From Laguncularia racemosa (Eukaryota; Streptophyta; Magnoliopsida; Myrtales; Combretaceae): a DNA stretch of 64,000 nt. Below, piece by piece: positions 37,601 to 47,280 of this stretch (positions are counted from its first letter, which is position 1; each line of letters begins with the position of its first letter). The notes under the pieces are model-generated. The model was not told the origin of the DNA, did no database searches, and saw nothing but the letters and a program-made list of their open reading frames with translations. The stretch spans positions 868,001 through 932,000 of the forward strand of contig JBBMOL010000097.1 in NCBI GenBank assembly GCA_037954665.1. Direction: 5' to 3'. The translations under genes and the position numbers were made by a program.

Positions 37601-40600
37601 TATTATTGTTGATCCATCTCGCAAGGAAATGGATTTGGTGGAAAAGCAAGGTGATGGTCACAAGCTTCATTTGATTGATTGGACAGCATTTAACAAACCT
37701 TTCAAAAGCAGAGAGAGGGGGGGGGTTGTGTTGTGATTGTGGGTTTTGGATCAACTAGCTGTATAGCTTTGAAAGTAGCATTTGTTCAAAATGAATGACA
37801 ACATAGCAAACAGTTTTTGTGAACTCAGTAAAATATCTTCTTAATTTTAATTACAGCATATGACTTATCTTCCTTCCTAATGCAGGTGCGTGATAGAGGC
37901 ACCTGGTTAGCTTCCTATAAAGATGTCCCAAAATCTCGTAGGCATGGGGTTATTCCTAGTATGTTTCCTTCGGGAAGAAATTTCAAAGATCTTGCGTCAG
38001 AAGCTGAAGAGCCACAGAATGGCCATGTTACAAATGCTGAAGATGGAAATCAACAATCAGATACTCCTTTGGTTCCAGCTGCTGATGTGGAGGAATATTC
38101 TGAATTTCCTTTAGAGCGTTGCATGAGAATAGTACCACATGATCAGAATGGAGGAGCTTTCTTCATTGCTGTTTTCCAGAAAATTGCTCCTTTGCCAGGT
38201 AGCTTCAGAATAGCTTTATAGGTTACCTTATCCTGTGTATGCTCAAGAAATGCTGTGTTTCTAGATCCCATCAACGATTCATTCATGTTGTAATTTGTAG
38301 AATCAAGTTATCCATTTTTATTTCAACACGGCTGAAGCCTGAGTGCTTTATGTTTTTGGGAATTACATTTTGTGTCTCATATCTTGTATATCGTTGTGCA
38401 TCATTTTTCCCATCATATCTTATAGTATCTCATTATACATCTTTTCAATGTTTCATGTTCTCTGTTGTTCACTACATTGGTTCACATCCTTGTAGATACT
38501 GTATCATATTCTCTCTCTTGGTTATCTCATTCTCTTTCCTCCTGTTCCACAGTAGCTGTACTGCAGAAACCTTCTAGCCTCCACAGAAAGTCCTCATCTG
38601 AGGGTGATGGGCCAATTGAAAAAGGATCAAATGAGGTCACTGAAAGTATATATGAATCAAAAAATGATCTAGCAGGTGATGAGGATGAGAAGCTTTCTGA
38701 AGCTACTTTAGGGGCTGGGAGTGTTGATGTCCCTGAGGATGCTGCTTTGGAACCAGATCCATGTGGTGCATGTGAAGAACAGAATTTGAATGAAAATGAA
38801 GAACCTGCTAATGGGAAAACTGATAAACTGAGAGATGGTAGAGTTGGAAAGAGAAAGCTGCAAATGCAAGGAAAGTGGAGAGGGGTTGACCCTGTTGTGT
38901 TTTTCAAAGATGAAACTGTGATTGGCTGCATAAAGTCCTTCTATGGGATTGTTGAATCCTTTCCCTTGGATGGCCACCTAGTAACAAGAAATAGCGACAC
39001 AAACCATGTGAAGAGAATTTACTACATTTCAAAGTCTGTAAAGGAGGTTCTGGAACTCAATTTTAAAGTTGGACAGCAACTAAAGATCACTTCCATTGGC
39101 CTGAAGATGTTTGTGAGTATCATTTTTTCTGCCTTTTCTTTTGGAGTGCTTTTCTTTTATCAGATAAAGAAGACTCATATGAATACCTTTGCATATATGT
39201 AGCATATTTGTAAGTATCTAGTCACTGATAGCTTAATTTTGAAGATGTCGTATATCGAAGTATGATTATGAGCAAAAGAATGCATCTGCAACTTGAAAGA
39301 GTTTTTAGAGTATATAACCACCTGTGATGGTAAATTAGGGGATGTTCAATGCACTTGTTTATTTTGACCTTGGATTTTCTCCTGTAATATTTAATTCTGT
39401 TGATATTTTCTTGGGGTTTTATGTACTGTGAAGTCTATTCTACTTATGGAAATTCTTATGTTAGAGCATCTTCATGGACCTGAGGCACCATGCTCCTGTT
39501 ATCAGATCACTCTTGAACTCTTGTGACAGGTCTGTTAACCACAATGTCAGGTTCTAGCTTAGACTTTAGTGTCTTTCTACCATGTTTACCTATGGTGAAT
39601 GATGGGTTTTGGGCTTGTTGGAGAGAATCTGATGATCTCTAGTTGGATAACCACAAAAGAAATTGGAATTTAACGTTACTTTCATTGCTGGAGATAAAAC
39701 TCCCCTTTAGTACATGATACATGGTAGTTACTGACATTTCTCTTTAGCCCATAACCCCATTACTTGTATGGTAACTGCCACATCTCCTCCCCTGGTCATG
39801 TCCAACTCACCACACTTTGATTGACTCAACAATATTAAACAGACCACTACAATAATAGATTAACAACTTGATTACATAGACCATACCAAGACACACTATT
39901 CACAGATACACACTAATCACGTCATTCAATTAATACACATACATGCATAATACTCAACCAACAACCACAACCTAAAGACGTAACAAGAAGAAGAAGGAAC
40001 AAAAAGATGCAACAGCAACAACACAGATGTTCAAGGACTCCTTGTCTTCCTACATGAATACACACGTTCAAATGGCACTTCTTCATCCTGTGAACGCAAG
40101 TTAACCTCGTGCGTCACAGCTCCTTGGCAATATAATATGTCAATGGATCTTAGTTGAAGAATAAGTTATTGTCTGTGTCATTCCTCTGGTCTGTCTAAGC
40201 AGGAAATGAATTTGATGGTTGCTTCTACACTCATGTCAGGGAAATGTGCTAACTGATTACACTTGCCACCCCCATCTTGTCTAGTCAGTTTTGTTTGCCA
40301 TGCTATAGTGTACTTTGTATTTTCTTTGTATGATGCAATTTTTTGTGATCTTTTATTCCTTTAGGTGGAAAATGAAGCTATATTGCAATTGATAATTATG
40401 GTGAAGTGCTCATTTGCCCAAGAATATTAGCTATAATGCTGTTTTCGATATAGTATCTGGAACATTCTTATCTGATTGAAGTTACCTTTTGCCCATTGAA
40501 AATTACAGGAGCGACAATCATCAAGAGAAGGCAGTTCTGCTCCATGCTCATTCCGGATATCCTCTGAGGGACTGCCACTGATTCTCCCATATATTACGAA

Positions 40601-41070
40601 ACAAATTTTATATGCATCTCTGGTGGACCTCAAGCATCTCTTGAAATATAAGAGCGTCAAATTTGTTGACTTTGTAGATGCTGGTCTGGGTGACAAGGCA
40701 TCAAAGCTACAGCCTGGATGTTGTGTGGTAGTTCTCCATAATGGTAAGTAGCATTATTTTTAGAAAGAAAAGTTTTAAGTGCAGGAAAATATATATTTGT
40801 ACGCATCATGCACTGCTTTCTGCAGGCAATGACTTATTAAATCAAAATCTATCGGACAAATCCACCATAGCCATTGGATGTTGGAGGGGAAAAGCCAGTG
40901 TTAGTGTAATGGTCACTGCAATTGATTGCAAGGAACTGCTAGAGAGGCTCTTAGAACGCATGGAAACTGGGAAGAGCGCCTCGGATGGAGAAAGCAAGCC
41001 TCTGAATTGTGCAGATGAAGAAATGAAAGCCGTGGAAATGACACAGAACGGTGAGCATGCCATGCCTTAG
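25601..41070 (+). CDS. TRM4B: NSUN2/TRM4-type RNA (cytosine-5) methyltransferase
   Basis: Fifteen exons keep frame throughout: 25601-25795, 25949-26037, 27083-27149, 27219-27334, 28294-28360, 28451-28499, 28851-28936, 29129-29394, 29481-29536, 36256-36341, 37109-37201, 37886-38198, 38553-39112, 40509-40743 and 40826-41070. The CDS is 2,523 nt, 840 residues. The enzyme transfers methyl from S-adenosylmethionine to C5 of cytosine in tRNA, and in plants also mRNA. The methyl-donor motif CAAPGSKT starts near residue 196. The two catalytic cysteines are Cys296 (PCSGDGT) and Cys346 (YSTCSMNP), 50 apart as in human NSUN2. The N-terminus is basic (MGRGRARTQRR). Exon 13 encodes an acidic, probably disordered insert before a conserved C-terminal domain. 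Intron 9 contains a full LINE, intron 4 a MITE-like repeat, and intron 11 has a GC donor. No coding lesion is seen. Family is certain; TRM4B rather than TRM4A is inferred from neighbours. Confidence 0.95.
27605..27960. mobile_element. MITE-like element in intron 4 of the methyltransferase gene
   Basis: The left end (GGGGCAATGTTAAAG, then ACTACCTGAACTTTG) and the right end (CAAAGTTTAGGTAGT to GTCTC) form imperfect terminal inverted repeats of about 30 bp. Inside, two similar sub-blocks follow each other (ATGAAGTTTAAAATTACTAA and ATAAAGTTTGAATTTGCTAA). No coding capacity. Related copies lie at 5.0-5.3 kb and, split, at 41,279-41,393 plus 55,929-56,154. Confidence 0.65.
29680..29699 (+). repeat. 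Target site duplication, left copy, of the intronic LINE
   Basis: TTTCTCCTGTAGTGTTTATT, identical to 35,275-35,294. It directly precedes the T run that is the complement of the LINE poly(A) tail. Confidence 0.95.
29822..33364 (-). CDS. LINE ORF2: endonuclease, reverse transcriptase, zinc-binding domain
   Basis: An open frame of 1,180 residues. Residues about 1-225 form an APE-type endonuclease: AAWNVRGFN at the start, LLETKV, LGDFNTT near residue 137 and SDHSLAI. This enzyme nicks the target DNA to prime insertion. The reverse transcriptase covers about 470-740, with EFRPIACCNVIYK, KVDLQKAFDTIKWDF, GLRQGDPLSPYLF and the active site YFADD at about 687-691. The zf-RVT domain (CFLCHQSPEDHPHLFF) lies near 1077-1092 and the protein ends soon after, with no RNase H. 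It starts 20 nt after the ORF1 stop, so translation probably depends on reinitiation or a similar mechanism. All key motifs are present and no stop interrupts it, so it may encode active enzyme; activity itself is not shown by sequence. Confidence 0.95.
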   Translation of the reverse strand: MHIAAWNVRGFNDPIKVSDIKRICNAHKISCIGLLETKVNPRNEASIKNALGTSWQVRINTSNGKRLWLAWRHTEWTVSVESESSQFMHCKLVNRRSSFISFATFIYASNNSRERRGLWSNIVNIAPTTHPLPWIVLGDFNTTLSLNEKLGGRAHLSEEMVDLQNCISQAELEDLSYVGDFYTWSNRQMSNPILRKLDRVMVNQQWLHLLPRTHAQFAPPTLSDHSLAIAHIDTSPATKKSPFKFFNFWIDHKNFSHIVSNTWGLDIAGCKMFQVTRKLKILKHELRKLNRNEFSHLPLQVELAHSELQALQGAVHGNGDTSLMEQEKEAYKTYYLLRAAEESLYKQKSRALWLKLGDRNTSFFHKSMKNLHNRSHIRHLFGSDGSEVIGDTEIKELAVQHFQKLYECPPSSPTFEGVSEMVSRKLSHQQCAELSLPFTDDEIKWGFFSQANDKAPGPDGYTAKFFKATWGIIGKDLLEASKEFLVSRHLLKEINSSIISLVPKIANPSTLGEFRPIACCNVIYKAISKVIAERIKRVLPSLVGSEQAAFIPDRRISDNIFLTQELFAGYRTQTTSPRCTLKVDLQKAFDTIKWDFLMSTLHAMGFPPHLRSLIYQCISTPMFSININGELTSYFSSMRGLRQGDPLSPYLFVLGMEILSSQLRRLAVHPQFSLHWRCRKEKITHLYFADDLLIFSKGNIQSISLIKLTLQQFHSMSGLDVNNNKSNIFFSHVPAAVKEAILSLTQYQESSLPVRYLGIPLSSSKLRKEDYDALIERILSRVSSWTSRHLSYAGRLQLIKSVLVSIQLHWSNTFMIPKYVIKKMDSLLRNFLWSGNPTMNTKAKVRWNDVCKPLKCGGLGIPDLHLWNKAIQIKHIWRLCKERPKTLWPEWVHSTLLKGRSFWTQKPPTTCSWTWKKLLKLRQLVRPCFQWIPNNGLTISLWTDFWLPLGPLDQVFSARAMGNTGLPPTTKLCSLMEGNNWCIPDAVLNMNIQIPDSLHPNATANDHLRWVYSNTGDYTTKSGYAFLSPSPRPVPWAKVIWNKYSIPRHSFILWLAWLHKLTTLDKLELWGLTTSTTCFLCHQSPEDHPHLFFNRSYSRSIWTAVCDHLHCPPHFHHWKGATSLLLASNGSSSIDHNRRCAALAASVYCIWRVRNNARLGNHIPNWGSVVNQIIAYTSIL
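33385..35103 (-). CDS. LINE ORF1: DUF4283 / zinc-knuckle nucleic-acid-binding protein
   Basis: An open frame of 572 residues. A proline- and serine-rich N-terminal part of about 140 residues is followed by a DUF4283-type domain (about 145-265; for example GFFLGRRLPFQLVKT and FRLWKDLG). A zinc-knuckle-like motif CGECLVFGHKC lies near 340-350, where the last spacing is shorter than the usual CCHC pattern. After it come a glutamine-rich tract and a charged C-terminus ending in a lysine/arginine cluster. Plant LINE ORF1 proteins of this kind bind the element RNA to form the particle needed for retrotransposition. It is the upstream ORF of the bicistronic element. The product assignment rests on domain resemblance and position. 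Confidence 0.85.
   Translation of the reverse strand: MEIPQNPQTRPHCPSPKVDYPTCLYEEKTNKAFISSPIHLANYDGNGNLEPCAKPTCPTLQYGQLHASEAFSNLPPSATTANQTTSRETNTTISHPATGNNRAPATSPVPPASPSKSYAAACAAGQPKPTPSGSPSDDNAFPLRFIPPANKGATTRVAIPLVVEKQGANYWEATLVGFFLGRRLPFQLVKTIAFRLWKDLGLLEVLGNKEGVYYFRFRHEADLTPIMEKHWHFAQRFLLLHKWRRGLPLDKPQPTKLPVWAQLNGIPCEYLSPDGISYIASAVGVPLKADTLTMARQRANHARVLVEIDARDPLVSTVEVENVEGGIALVHVVYQWLPPRCGECLVFGHKCGQAPPPQQQQKQPQQNQQQPQQHRSDPAPQHTANSEEWQQYRRSGKDKRKGKEPTEGEASSEVKAQQDRETFVGNKTRGDQVIGVVDPGVPRANKQGYEENKKLPGQQIKAAASSKEETTIPPEPVGSGKPISDPSNSQITKEAPTSCEVLPGRDKLDEMEHMDNPPNLAPMDNAPTLADLAADDLDHTPLCKLIAHSSQKGSTSSNRRKKKARKRRRSFT
35275..35294 (+). repeat. Target site duplication, right copy, of the intronic LINE
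   Basis: Identical to 29,680-29,699; it marks the 5' end of the minus-strand LINE. The rest of intron 9 (35,295-36,255) resumes directly. Confidence 0.95.
37202..37885 (+). other. GC-AG intron (intron 11) of the methyltransferase gene
   Basis: Exon 11 ends in AAATGGAAG and the intron begins GCATGT; it ends TGCAG before GTGCGTGATAG. Using GC as the donor joins LKKWK to VRDRGTW exactly as in the protein family. The nearest GT, four bases on, would shift the frame. This is a minor but well known class of U2-type intron. Confidence 0.85.
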
Positions 41071-41278
41071 ATAGAACAATAATTAGTAGAAGATATCGGC
41101 TTCCAATACTTAATGTACCCTAAATTTTGATGTAGGCATATAGCACTTGTATTACAATCGCAAAATATTCATTCATAATCGGCCATTTTTCCTGTTTGTG
41201 ATTGACCGATTGTAGTCCTCATCATTGTTGATGTTGTTTCGATTATGTTTTTTGCATTTTCTTTTTTATATTTTTTAA
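41071..41278. terminator. 3' flank of the methyltransferase gene
   Basis: About 200 bp of AT-rich sequence between the stop codon and the split MITE-like element. Only this stretch, or sequence into the MITE, is available for the 3' untranslated region and polyadenylation. No perfect AATAAA is visible; near-matches occur around 41,164-41,175. Confidence 0.3.
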
Positions 41279-41393
41279 GGGGAGGATATCAAGATCACTA
41301 TCTCAAATTTGCATATTTTTTCAATTTTATACTTGAAGTTTTAGATTACTAATTGTGTACCAAATTGAACTTTTATTTTTTAAATTATATACT
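41279..41393. mobile_element. Left part of a MITE-like element split by the gypsy insertion
   Basis: GGGGAGGATATCAAGATCAC resembles the left terminus of the copy at 27,605, followed by the first internal sub-block. The remaining half resumes at 55,929 after the gypsy element. The last five bases (ATACT, 41,389-41,393) nearly repeat as ATACC at 55,929-55,933. Confidence 0.6.
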
Positions 41394-42057
41394 TGTAGAA
41401 CGCTAAAAATATTATATAAATATATTAGGCTAAGCCTATTAATTAGTTAGCTTGATTTATTGGGTTAGGTGATAAGTGATTCAATTATTGTGATGATTAA
41501 GGGAGAATTGACTTGGTAAGCTCAGAATAAGGATTGCTAGATTGGTCATTCGCATTTAGCATTTCTTAGATTGTCTCATACATTTATAAGGAAGACTACT
41601 AGTTTTGGGTTTATAGTAAGCTTATTAGGATAACCTTAAAATGAGTAGATTTTATCTCGTTTGTTGATTATTAAGATGATCTGATGGATGTCTTTAGGTT
41701 CAAGAATATATAAACACTCAGTTATTTCTTCTTATTAAGAGATTTTTTTGGATTCTAGATATTATAGAAACGGTGTTCCACTGAAAAATTCTTTCCTCCC
41801 AAAGATCAAATAAGAGTTCGGTGAGGAACGGTCTTCATTATCCGAGAATCGTAAGGTTGATGCTTAAGGTTCCTTTATCTCCATTGTTTATCACTTATAC
41901 ATTTGAGATTCTCAAGATTACTTGTTTCTCCTCCTTGCCACTTTCTCCCTAATCATCTTATCACATATTATCATCATATCATTTCTTTGAAGTCACATGT
42001 AGTGCGGTATTCATGTAATACTTATATGATCACTTCTACTGTAACCTCCTTTCTACA
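41394..42057 (+). repeat. 5' LTR of the Tat-type element
   Basis: 664 bp, starting TGTAGAACGCT and ending TTCTACA. It aligns along its whole length with 55,256-55,928: ATAAATATATTA, GATGATCTGATGGATGTC-type block, CAAATAAGAGTTC, and CTTTGAAGTCACATG. The differences are numerous and many are C/T or G/A. Confidence 0.85.
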
Positions 42058-42080
42058 TTTTGGCAACTTCACTGAGGATA
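42058..42080 (+). other. Primer-binding-site-like sequence of the Tat-type element
   Basis: Directly after the LTR, TTTTGGCAACTTCACTGAGG resembles the Tat-group primer site TTTTGGCGACTCCGCTGGGG, with changes that are all G to A or C to T. The position and the nature of the changes support the assignment; the primer tRNA is not certain. Confidence 0.6.
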
Positions 42081-42604
42081 GAGCTAAGCAATAAGAGAGT
42101 AATGATACTTTTTAGGAAGAGAGGACTATCTAATAATACTTTTCAAGAATAAGATCTTAACATTGAATTAACAGAGCAAGAATTTATCTCAAACATTGCA
42201 TAATACCAGTCAGGGTAATTCATAGCTTGAGACTTCGATAGATTTTGCATAAATGATGCAAACTATGCAAGAGAATATAAAGGCTCTCAATTAACTCGTG
42301 ACTATGCTTGCTTCACTCGTCACAGGATTAGCTGCAACTGCTATTGCGCAAAAAGGTATAACTCTACCAAACACTAGCATTGCTGCTCATGCAACTCTAT
42401 TACATGCAATTCCTCTAACTAATTTTCCCATTGATGAGAGGAACATTTCTCATGAGTGAACCCCTTCACCTAACATTTCCCCTCTCAATGCTCTTACTGG
42501 ATCTAGCAGTCGGCCCATCCCTGCACCTGCTTCTATAGTAGTTGCTTTGAAGACCTCCTTTATAGCAAAGGAAGACTTGGACATATACTTAAAAGAAATA
42601 TAAG

Positions 42605-43470
42605 TTGACCATAGGAGTGCCAAAGTTAAGACCGTCTTATCATCAACACATTGCTGAAAAACCCTATCTTAAGGACTATGTTAGTCCTAAGTACATCTCG
42701 TTCAATGGCAAGAAAGAGAGTGCTAAAAAATATTTATTTAAGTTTATCGAGACCCTGGAATTATATAGATTGGATAACAACCTAAAGCTTAAAGAGTTCT
42801 TTAAGTCACTGACCGAAAGGGCATATACTTGGTATGTCAATTTTCTTGCAAGGTTAGTCGATTCACGGGGGTCTATATGCATGCTATTTTTGGAGAAATT
42901 CTTCTCTATCTAGGAACGGGTCATGATAACAGATATAGGTAAGAACACAACAAAACTCAAAGGAAAACTTGATAGATTATATAGAGCGCTTTAGAGAGCA
43001 CACCTTAGACATCCAAGATGTATGTGAGGTGGGAGAGTTAGTGAAGATCTATATCTAAGGGATGTTCATCGAGTATGTGGTCTACTTAGAAAATCTTAAC
43101 CTAAGTTCCTTCTCTACACTCAACAAGATCGCAAGAAGAACTAACAACTCCGCTGCAAAGCAATGAGGAGAAAATAGAAGGTTTGGAAAATGAGCAACAT
43201 CTGCTAGCTTGGCCCAAGTTGAGACTTTTAGAGACAACAAGAAACCAAGAAATGATAGATCATGAGGCTTTGCATAAGCTTTTTCTTTTCCATGCCCAAT
43301 GGGAAAGTACATGCTTTGCTTGATCAATGGTTGCAAGATGGGAATATCGAGCTCTTAATGGTGGATCGTTTGTCAGCGTAAAATGAGAAAAATAATCCTA
43401 AGTTTTGCAGGTATCATAGGTTCGTAGGTTACCTTACAAAGAAGTGTTGGATTTTGAAGAAGATTTTAAT
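42605..43470 (+). pseudogene. gag remnant of the Tat-type element
   Basis: An open piece at 42,605-42,913 contains YISFNGKKESAKKYLFKFI and LTERAYTWYVNF, typical of the retrotransposon gag (capsid) domain. After frameshifts, CRYHRFVGYLTKKCW (about 43,408-43,452) looks like the zinc-finger end of gag. The 42,100-42,600 leader has no clear frame. Non-functional. Confidence 0.65.
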
Positions 43471-43869
43471 GATAGGATCTATAATGGAGAACTTATCATA
43501 AAAAATAACGATGTCTGTAATAATTCACTTCCTGAACATAATAATCAGCGAGGTACTGTAAATACTCTTGGCTACGATCCTAGCACTGTAAAAGGAAATA
43601 TGTCACACATTGAGACATGTAACAAGTAAGAGGCTCCAATTGGGAATGATGAGGTCGCATGCTAGCTAAAGGTTGCCACCTTAATGAAGACGACTAATTT
43701 TAGAATTTTTTTTTAATTTGCTAGGGTTTAATGAGGATGCACGACTTGTAGTAGCAATTGCATTTACCTAAATTGCTAAGAGATAGTATGGGAAGTACAG
43801 TATAATGCAGTTTGTAATGGTCAATGAGCATGAGAACACGATAATTTTTACAAATGCAAATATGTGCGC

Positions 43870-44170
43870 TAAGAACCTCAATCGCAACCGTCTCTTTAGG
43901 TGAAAAGCATGCTTAATGAGCATCCTATTAAGAGAAAATTAATAAATAATGGTTCATCTATAAATATAATGCCAATGTTTACGTCCAAGGCTAGTGAGAC
44001 AACCCATTGCTGTGAATAGTTTCGCTAATGCGTCTAGTGACATGGTAGGGTATATCAATGTGAATTTTAAATTTGGCCTTATATAGGGCTCTACATGATT
44101 CCACGTGATTGACACACTTGTATCATACTATCTGCTAGTTGGAAGGAAATGACTGCACAATCACAATCTC
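43870..44170 (+). pseudogene. Possible aspartic protease remnant of the Tat-type element
   Basis: NNGSSINIMPMFTSKAS around 43,945-43,995 resembles the protease active-site loop (usually Asp-x-Gly-Ser/Ala-Ser), with an Asn where the catalytic Asp is expected. Frames are broken on both sides. The call rests on this motif and the position between gag and RT. Confidence 0.45.
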
Positions 44171-44639
44171 ATATCCTCAACATGGCACCCATGCATTAAT
44201 GGCCATTGGAAAGGGAAGTACATATTCATTCCCACTACAAATAATCCATTTGAGTACAATGAGTCATATCTCACCGAGACCAAAGGAAGCCTAAGAGAAA
44301 GAAGAGAATGTGAGGCTCTCGTGGGGCAAGAAAAAGCAAAAAGGGAATGAAAGAATGTAAAGTTTCATCAAAGAAGATGGGTGAAAGGTGTACTACTTAT
44401 AACGGTCTATGGGTTCCGAATAATCACAGGTTGACGAGATTGAAGAGTTAAATCTAGTAGGATCAAGAGAGTCTCCAAAACTTATCTACATTAGTAAAAA
44501 ATTCTTGTAAGAGCTTAAGATCTACCTAATGAAATTGCTAAGGGAGTATAGAAATGTGTTTGCATGGACCTATGATGAAATGTTGGGATTGGACCCTAAT
44601 CTAGTGGTATATAGATTGAACATTATAGCCAGAGTTAAG

Positions 44640-45450
44640 ATAGTAAAATAGGGACAACGAGTTTTTTGCTTAGAAGTTAAGATCTAAATCAAAGAAGAAA
44701 TTGAGAAGTTGCTCTAAGCTAGCTTTATCAAGCTAATTGAGCACCCCACGTGGTTGGCTAATATCATGCCAATAAGGAAGAAAAATGGTCAGATACGAGT
44801 TTATAGATTTTCATGATCTCAATAAGGCTTGCCTAAATGACAACTTCTCATTATTAAGCATTGACATGTTAGTAGATGTCACAGCAGGACATGAATTGTT
44901 CTTGTTTACGAATGGTTTAACAGCTATAATCGAATCAAGATGGCCACTGGAGATGTTGAGTATACCGCCTTTAGGACATCGATAGGAAATTTCTACTATA
45001 CTATTATGCCATTTGAGCTTAAGAATGCAGAAGCAACTTATCAAAAAGTAATAATTGCTATCTTCCATGATATGATGCATGATTTCATGGAAGACTATGG
45101 ATGACATAGTTATTAAGTCAAGGTGAGCGCTAAATCACTTGATACATTTGCAGAAGGTTTTTGAACGGTGCCAATTATATAAGCTATGCATAAACCCACT
45201 AAAGTGCGTTTTTGGTGTAGCATCAGAAAAATTCATTGGATTTGTAATTCACAAGAAAGGGATTGCTGTCAATCTAACAAATTGCAGGCTATAAAATTTA
45301 TGCCCTTATCTATTAACTCAAAGGAATTAAAAACATCCATGGGGAAGGTCTCTTATATTTGGTAATTCGTCTCTACACTAACCAAGATCTCTTGTCCCCT
45401 ACAACAACTCATGAAGAAAGGAGCACTATTCAAGTAAAGGCAATTACAAG
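44640..45450 (+). pseudogene. Reverse transcriptase remnant of the Tat-type element
   Basis: Recognisable blocks in order: EHPTWLANIMPIRKKNGQIR, DFHDLNKACLNDNF, EYTAFRTSIGNFYYTIMPF, LKNAEATYQK, the region of the YxDD active site near 45,095-45,110 (disrupted by a frameshift) and KCVFGVASEKFIGF. At least three frameshifts separate them, so no working enzyme is encoded. Confidence 0.8.
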
Positions 45451-45469
45451 AGAAGGTCATTAAGAAGGT

Positions 45470-45850
45470 AAATGATATACTCACTTCTCCACAAACGATT
45501 ACGCACCTGTCAAAGGGGTACCAATGATTCTTTACTTGACATCCACGGACAAGTCAATTGGGGTTTTACTTGTACAAGAACTCAAGGGTAAGGAGCAACC
45601 TGTATACTACTTAAGTCGATCTCTTTCGAGGAGTGAAGTCAATTATTTGGCTTGTGAGAAGTATTGTCTCATGCCAGTATTTACTTCATAGAAGTTACGC
45701 TACTACTTCTTGGCATATAAAGTTAACTTTGTCACTCACTCTGACTCGCCAAAATACTTAATATCATGGCCAAACCTATTAGGATGGATTGCAAAATGGT
45801 TGCTCCTCCTATCAGAGTTTGACATTATGGTTACGTTGTCTAAGGCTATT
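45470..45850 (+). pseudogene. First RNase H domain remnant of the Tat-type element
   Basis: Blocks such as MILYLTSTDKSIGVLLVQE, QPVYYLSRSLSRSEVNYL and the following ACEKYCL match the RNase H that follows reverse transcriptase in Ty3/gypsy polyproteins. It runs directly on from the RT remnant. Confidence 0.7.
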
Positions 45851-45929
45851 AAGTCTTAAGTTTTAGCAGATCTCCTGACCCATTTTCCTATGACACATGG
45901 GACTCATGCCACGGATATGATCCTAGTAG

Positions 45930-46330
45930 AGTTTCATGAGGACTCCATGAGGGTAGAATTGGGTGGAGAATGGCAGGTGCAGTTTGATGGCTTTTTTGTT
46001 AGTGCAGGATAAGGAGCTGGAGTAGTATTGATATCTCTTAAGAGCCAAGAGATACTGCTAGCATTTAGGTTAGACTTCCATTGTACTAATAATGAGGCCA
46101 AGTAAGAGGTTCTCATGCTTGGACTCATTTCGGCACAAAATGCTGGGGTATCTCACTTGTGCATCTGTGGTAATTCAAACCTGATTATTAAGCAAGCTAA
46201 TGGCAAAATTGTTCTCCAATAACCAGCACTAGTACCTTATAGGGCTGTAGTGCAATCTTTGGTCAATAAGTTCAATTCAGTGAGATACGAGCACACCAAA
46301 TGAGTGACCAACCGTTATGTAGATGTACTA
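45930..46330 (+). pseudogene. Second (archaeal-type) RNase H remnant, diagnostic of the Tat lineage
   Basis: WQVQFDGFFVSAG, a stop, GAGVVLIS, then LDFHCTNNEAK and CGNSNLIIKQANG. This is the additional RNase H that lies between the first RNase H and integrase in Tat-group elements. The catalytic Asp (FDG) and the NNEA Glu are visible; the third Asp is replaced by Asn (GNSN for GDSN). Two in-frame stops are present. Confidence 0.7.
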
Positions 46331-46549
46331 GCAACAAAGGTATCCAAAGTTCCCATTTAAGCCAAAGAAAATAGTTCAAATATTTAAGTCATCAAAAAGT
46401 TTGTTCCATGCATAGCTTTGCAGTTGCTTGATGAAGAAGAGGAAGCATTAGATGACACTCCCATCAATGCCTAGATAACACATCCTAATGCAGTTTCTAT
46501 GGCAACCTTAAAAAATTCCGTTCGCATTAATGACATCCTATACTTGAAG

Positions 46550-47280
46550 AGTCTAGAAAGCATCTTATTGCGACATATTTGTGCAAGGCAAGCACGTCTA
46601 AAGTTGGACAACTACAAGAGGAAGGCCAGTCCTTGTATCGCTGCATACAACGTGTAGGCTATTATTGGCTAACCATGGCCAAAGATGTTTCTCAAATACA
46701 AATGAGTTATCCAAAATTCTTCAAGCTTCCCAATTAAGGAGAATGCAACTTTATGGCAAGTGCCGACAATTAGAGAGACCCTTACATAGACTATTTGAAA
46801 AATGATGCCTTGCCTACAAATAACATTGATGCTCTCATAGTAAAGAGTGCAAGACAAGGAAGTACATTATGCATGAGGATCAGCTATACAGGGTATCATT
46901 CTTGGGACAACTCCTTTGGTGTGTGGCACCACTCGAAACGGAGATTGTGTTAGCTAAAGCTCACTCTGGAGATGGTAGGGAACATCAAGGAAGAAGGAAG
47001 TTGTACTACCACCTATTGGGCTTGGGGTACTACTAGCCTATAATGAAAAATGATGCATTCAACTTTGTTAGAAGGTGTATCATATGCTAGTAACATAGTA
47101 ATGCAATATATGCCCCTAGCGTTGCATTGCATAGCCCGATTACTCTATGGCCTTTCCATACGTGGGCATTTGACTTAATTGGTCCAACACATCTACCATG
47201 TAGGAGATGCATTTGGATCTTGATAGGTACAGAATGTTTCACCAAGTGGGTAGAGGCAATCCCATTAAAGAAAGCTATAG
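46550..47280 (+). pseudogene. Integrase remnant, first part (zinc finger and start of catalytic core)
   Basis: HQGRRKLYYHLLGLGYY and RRCIIC resemble the H2C2 zinc-binding region. WPFHTWAFDLIGP holds the first core Asp, and ECFTKWVEAIPLKKA ends exactly where the LINE at 47,281 interrupts the frame. Several stops occur. It continues at 50,161. Confidence 0.75.
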
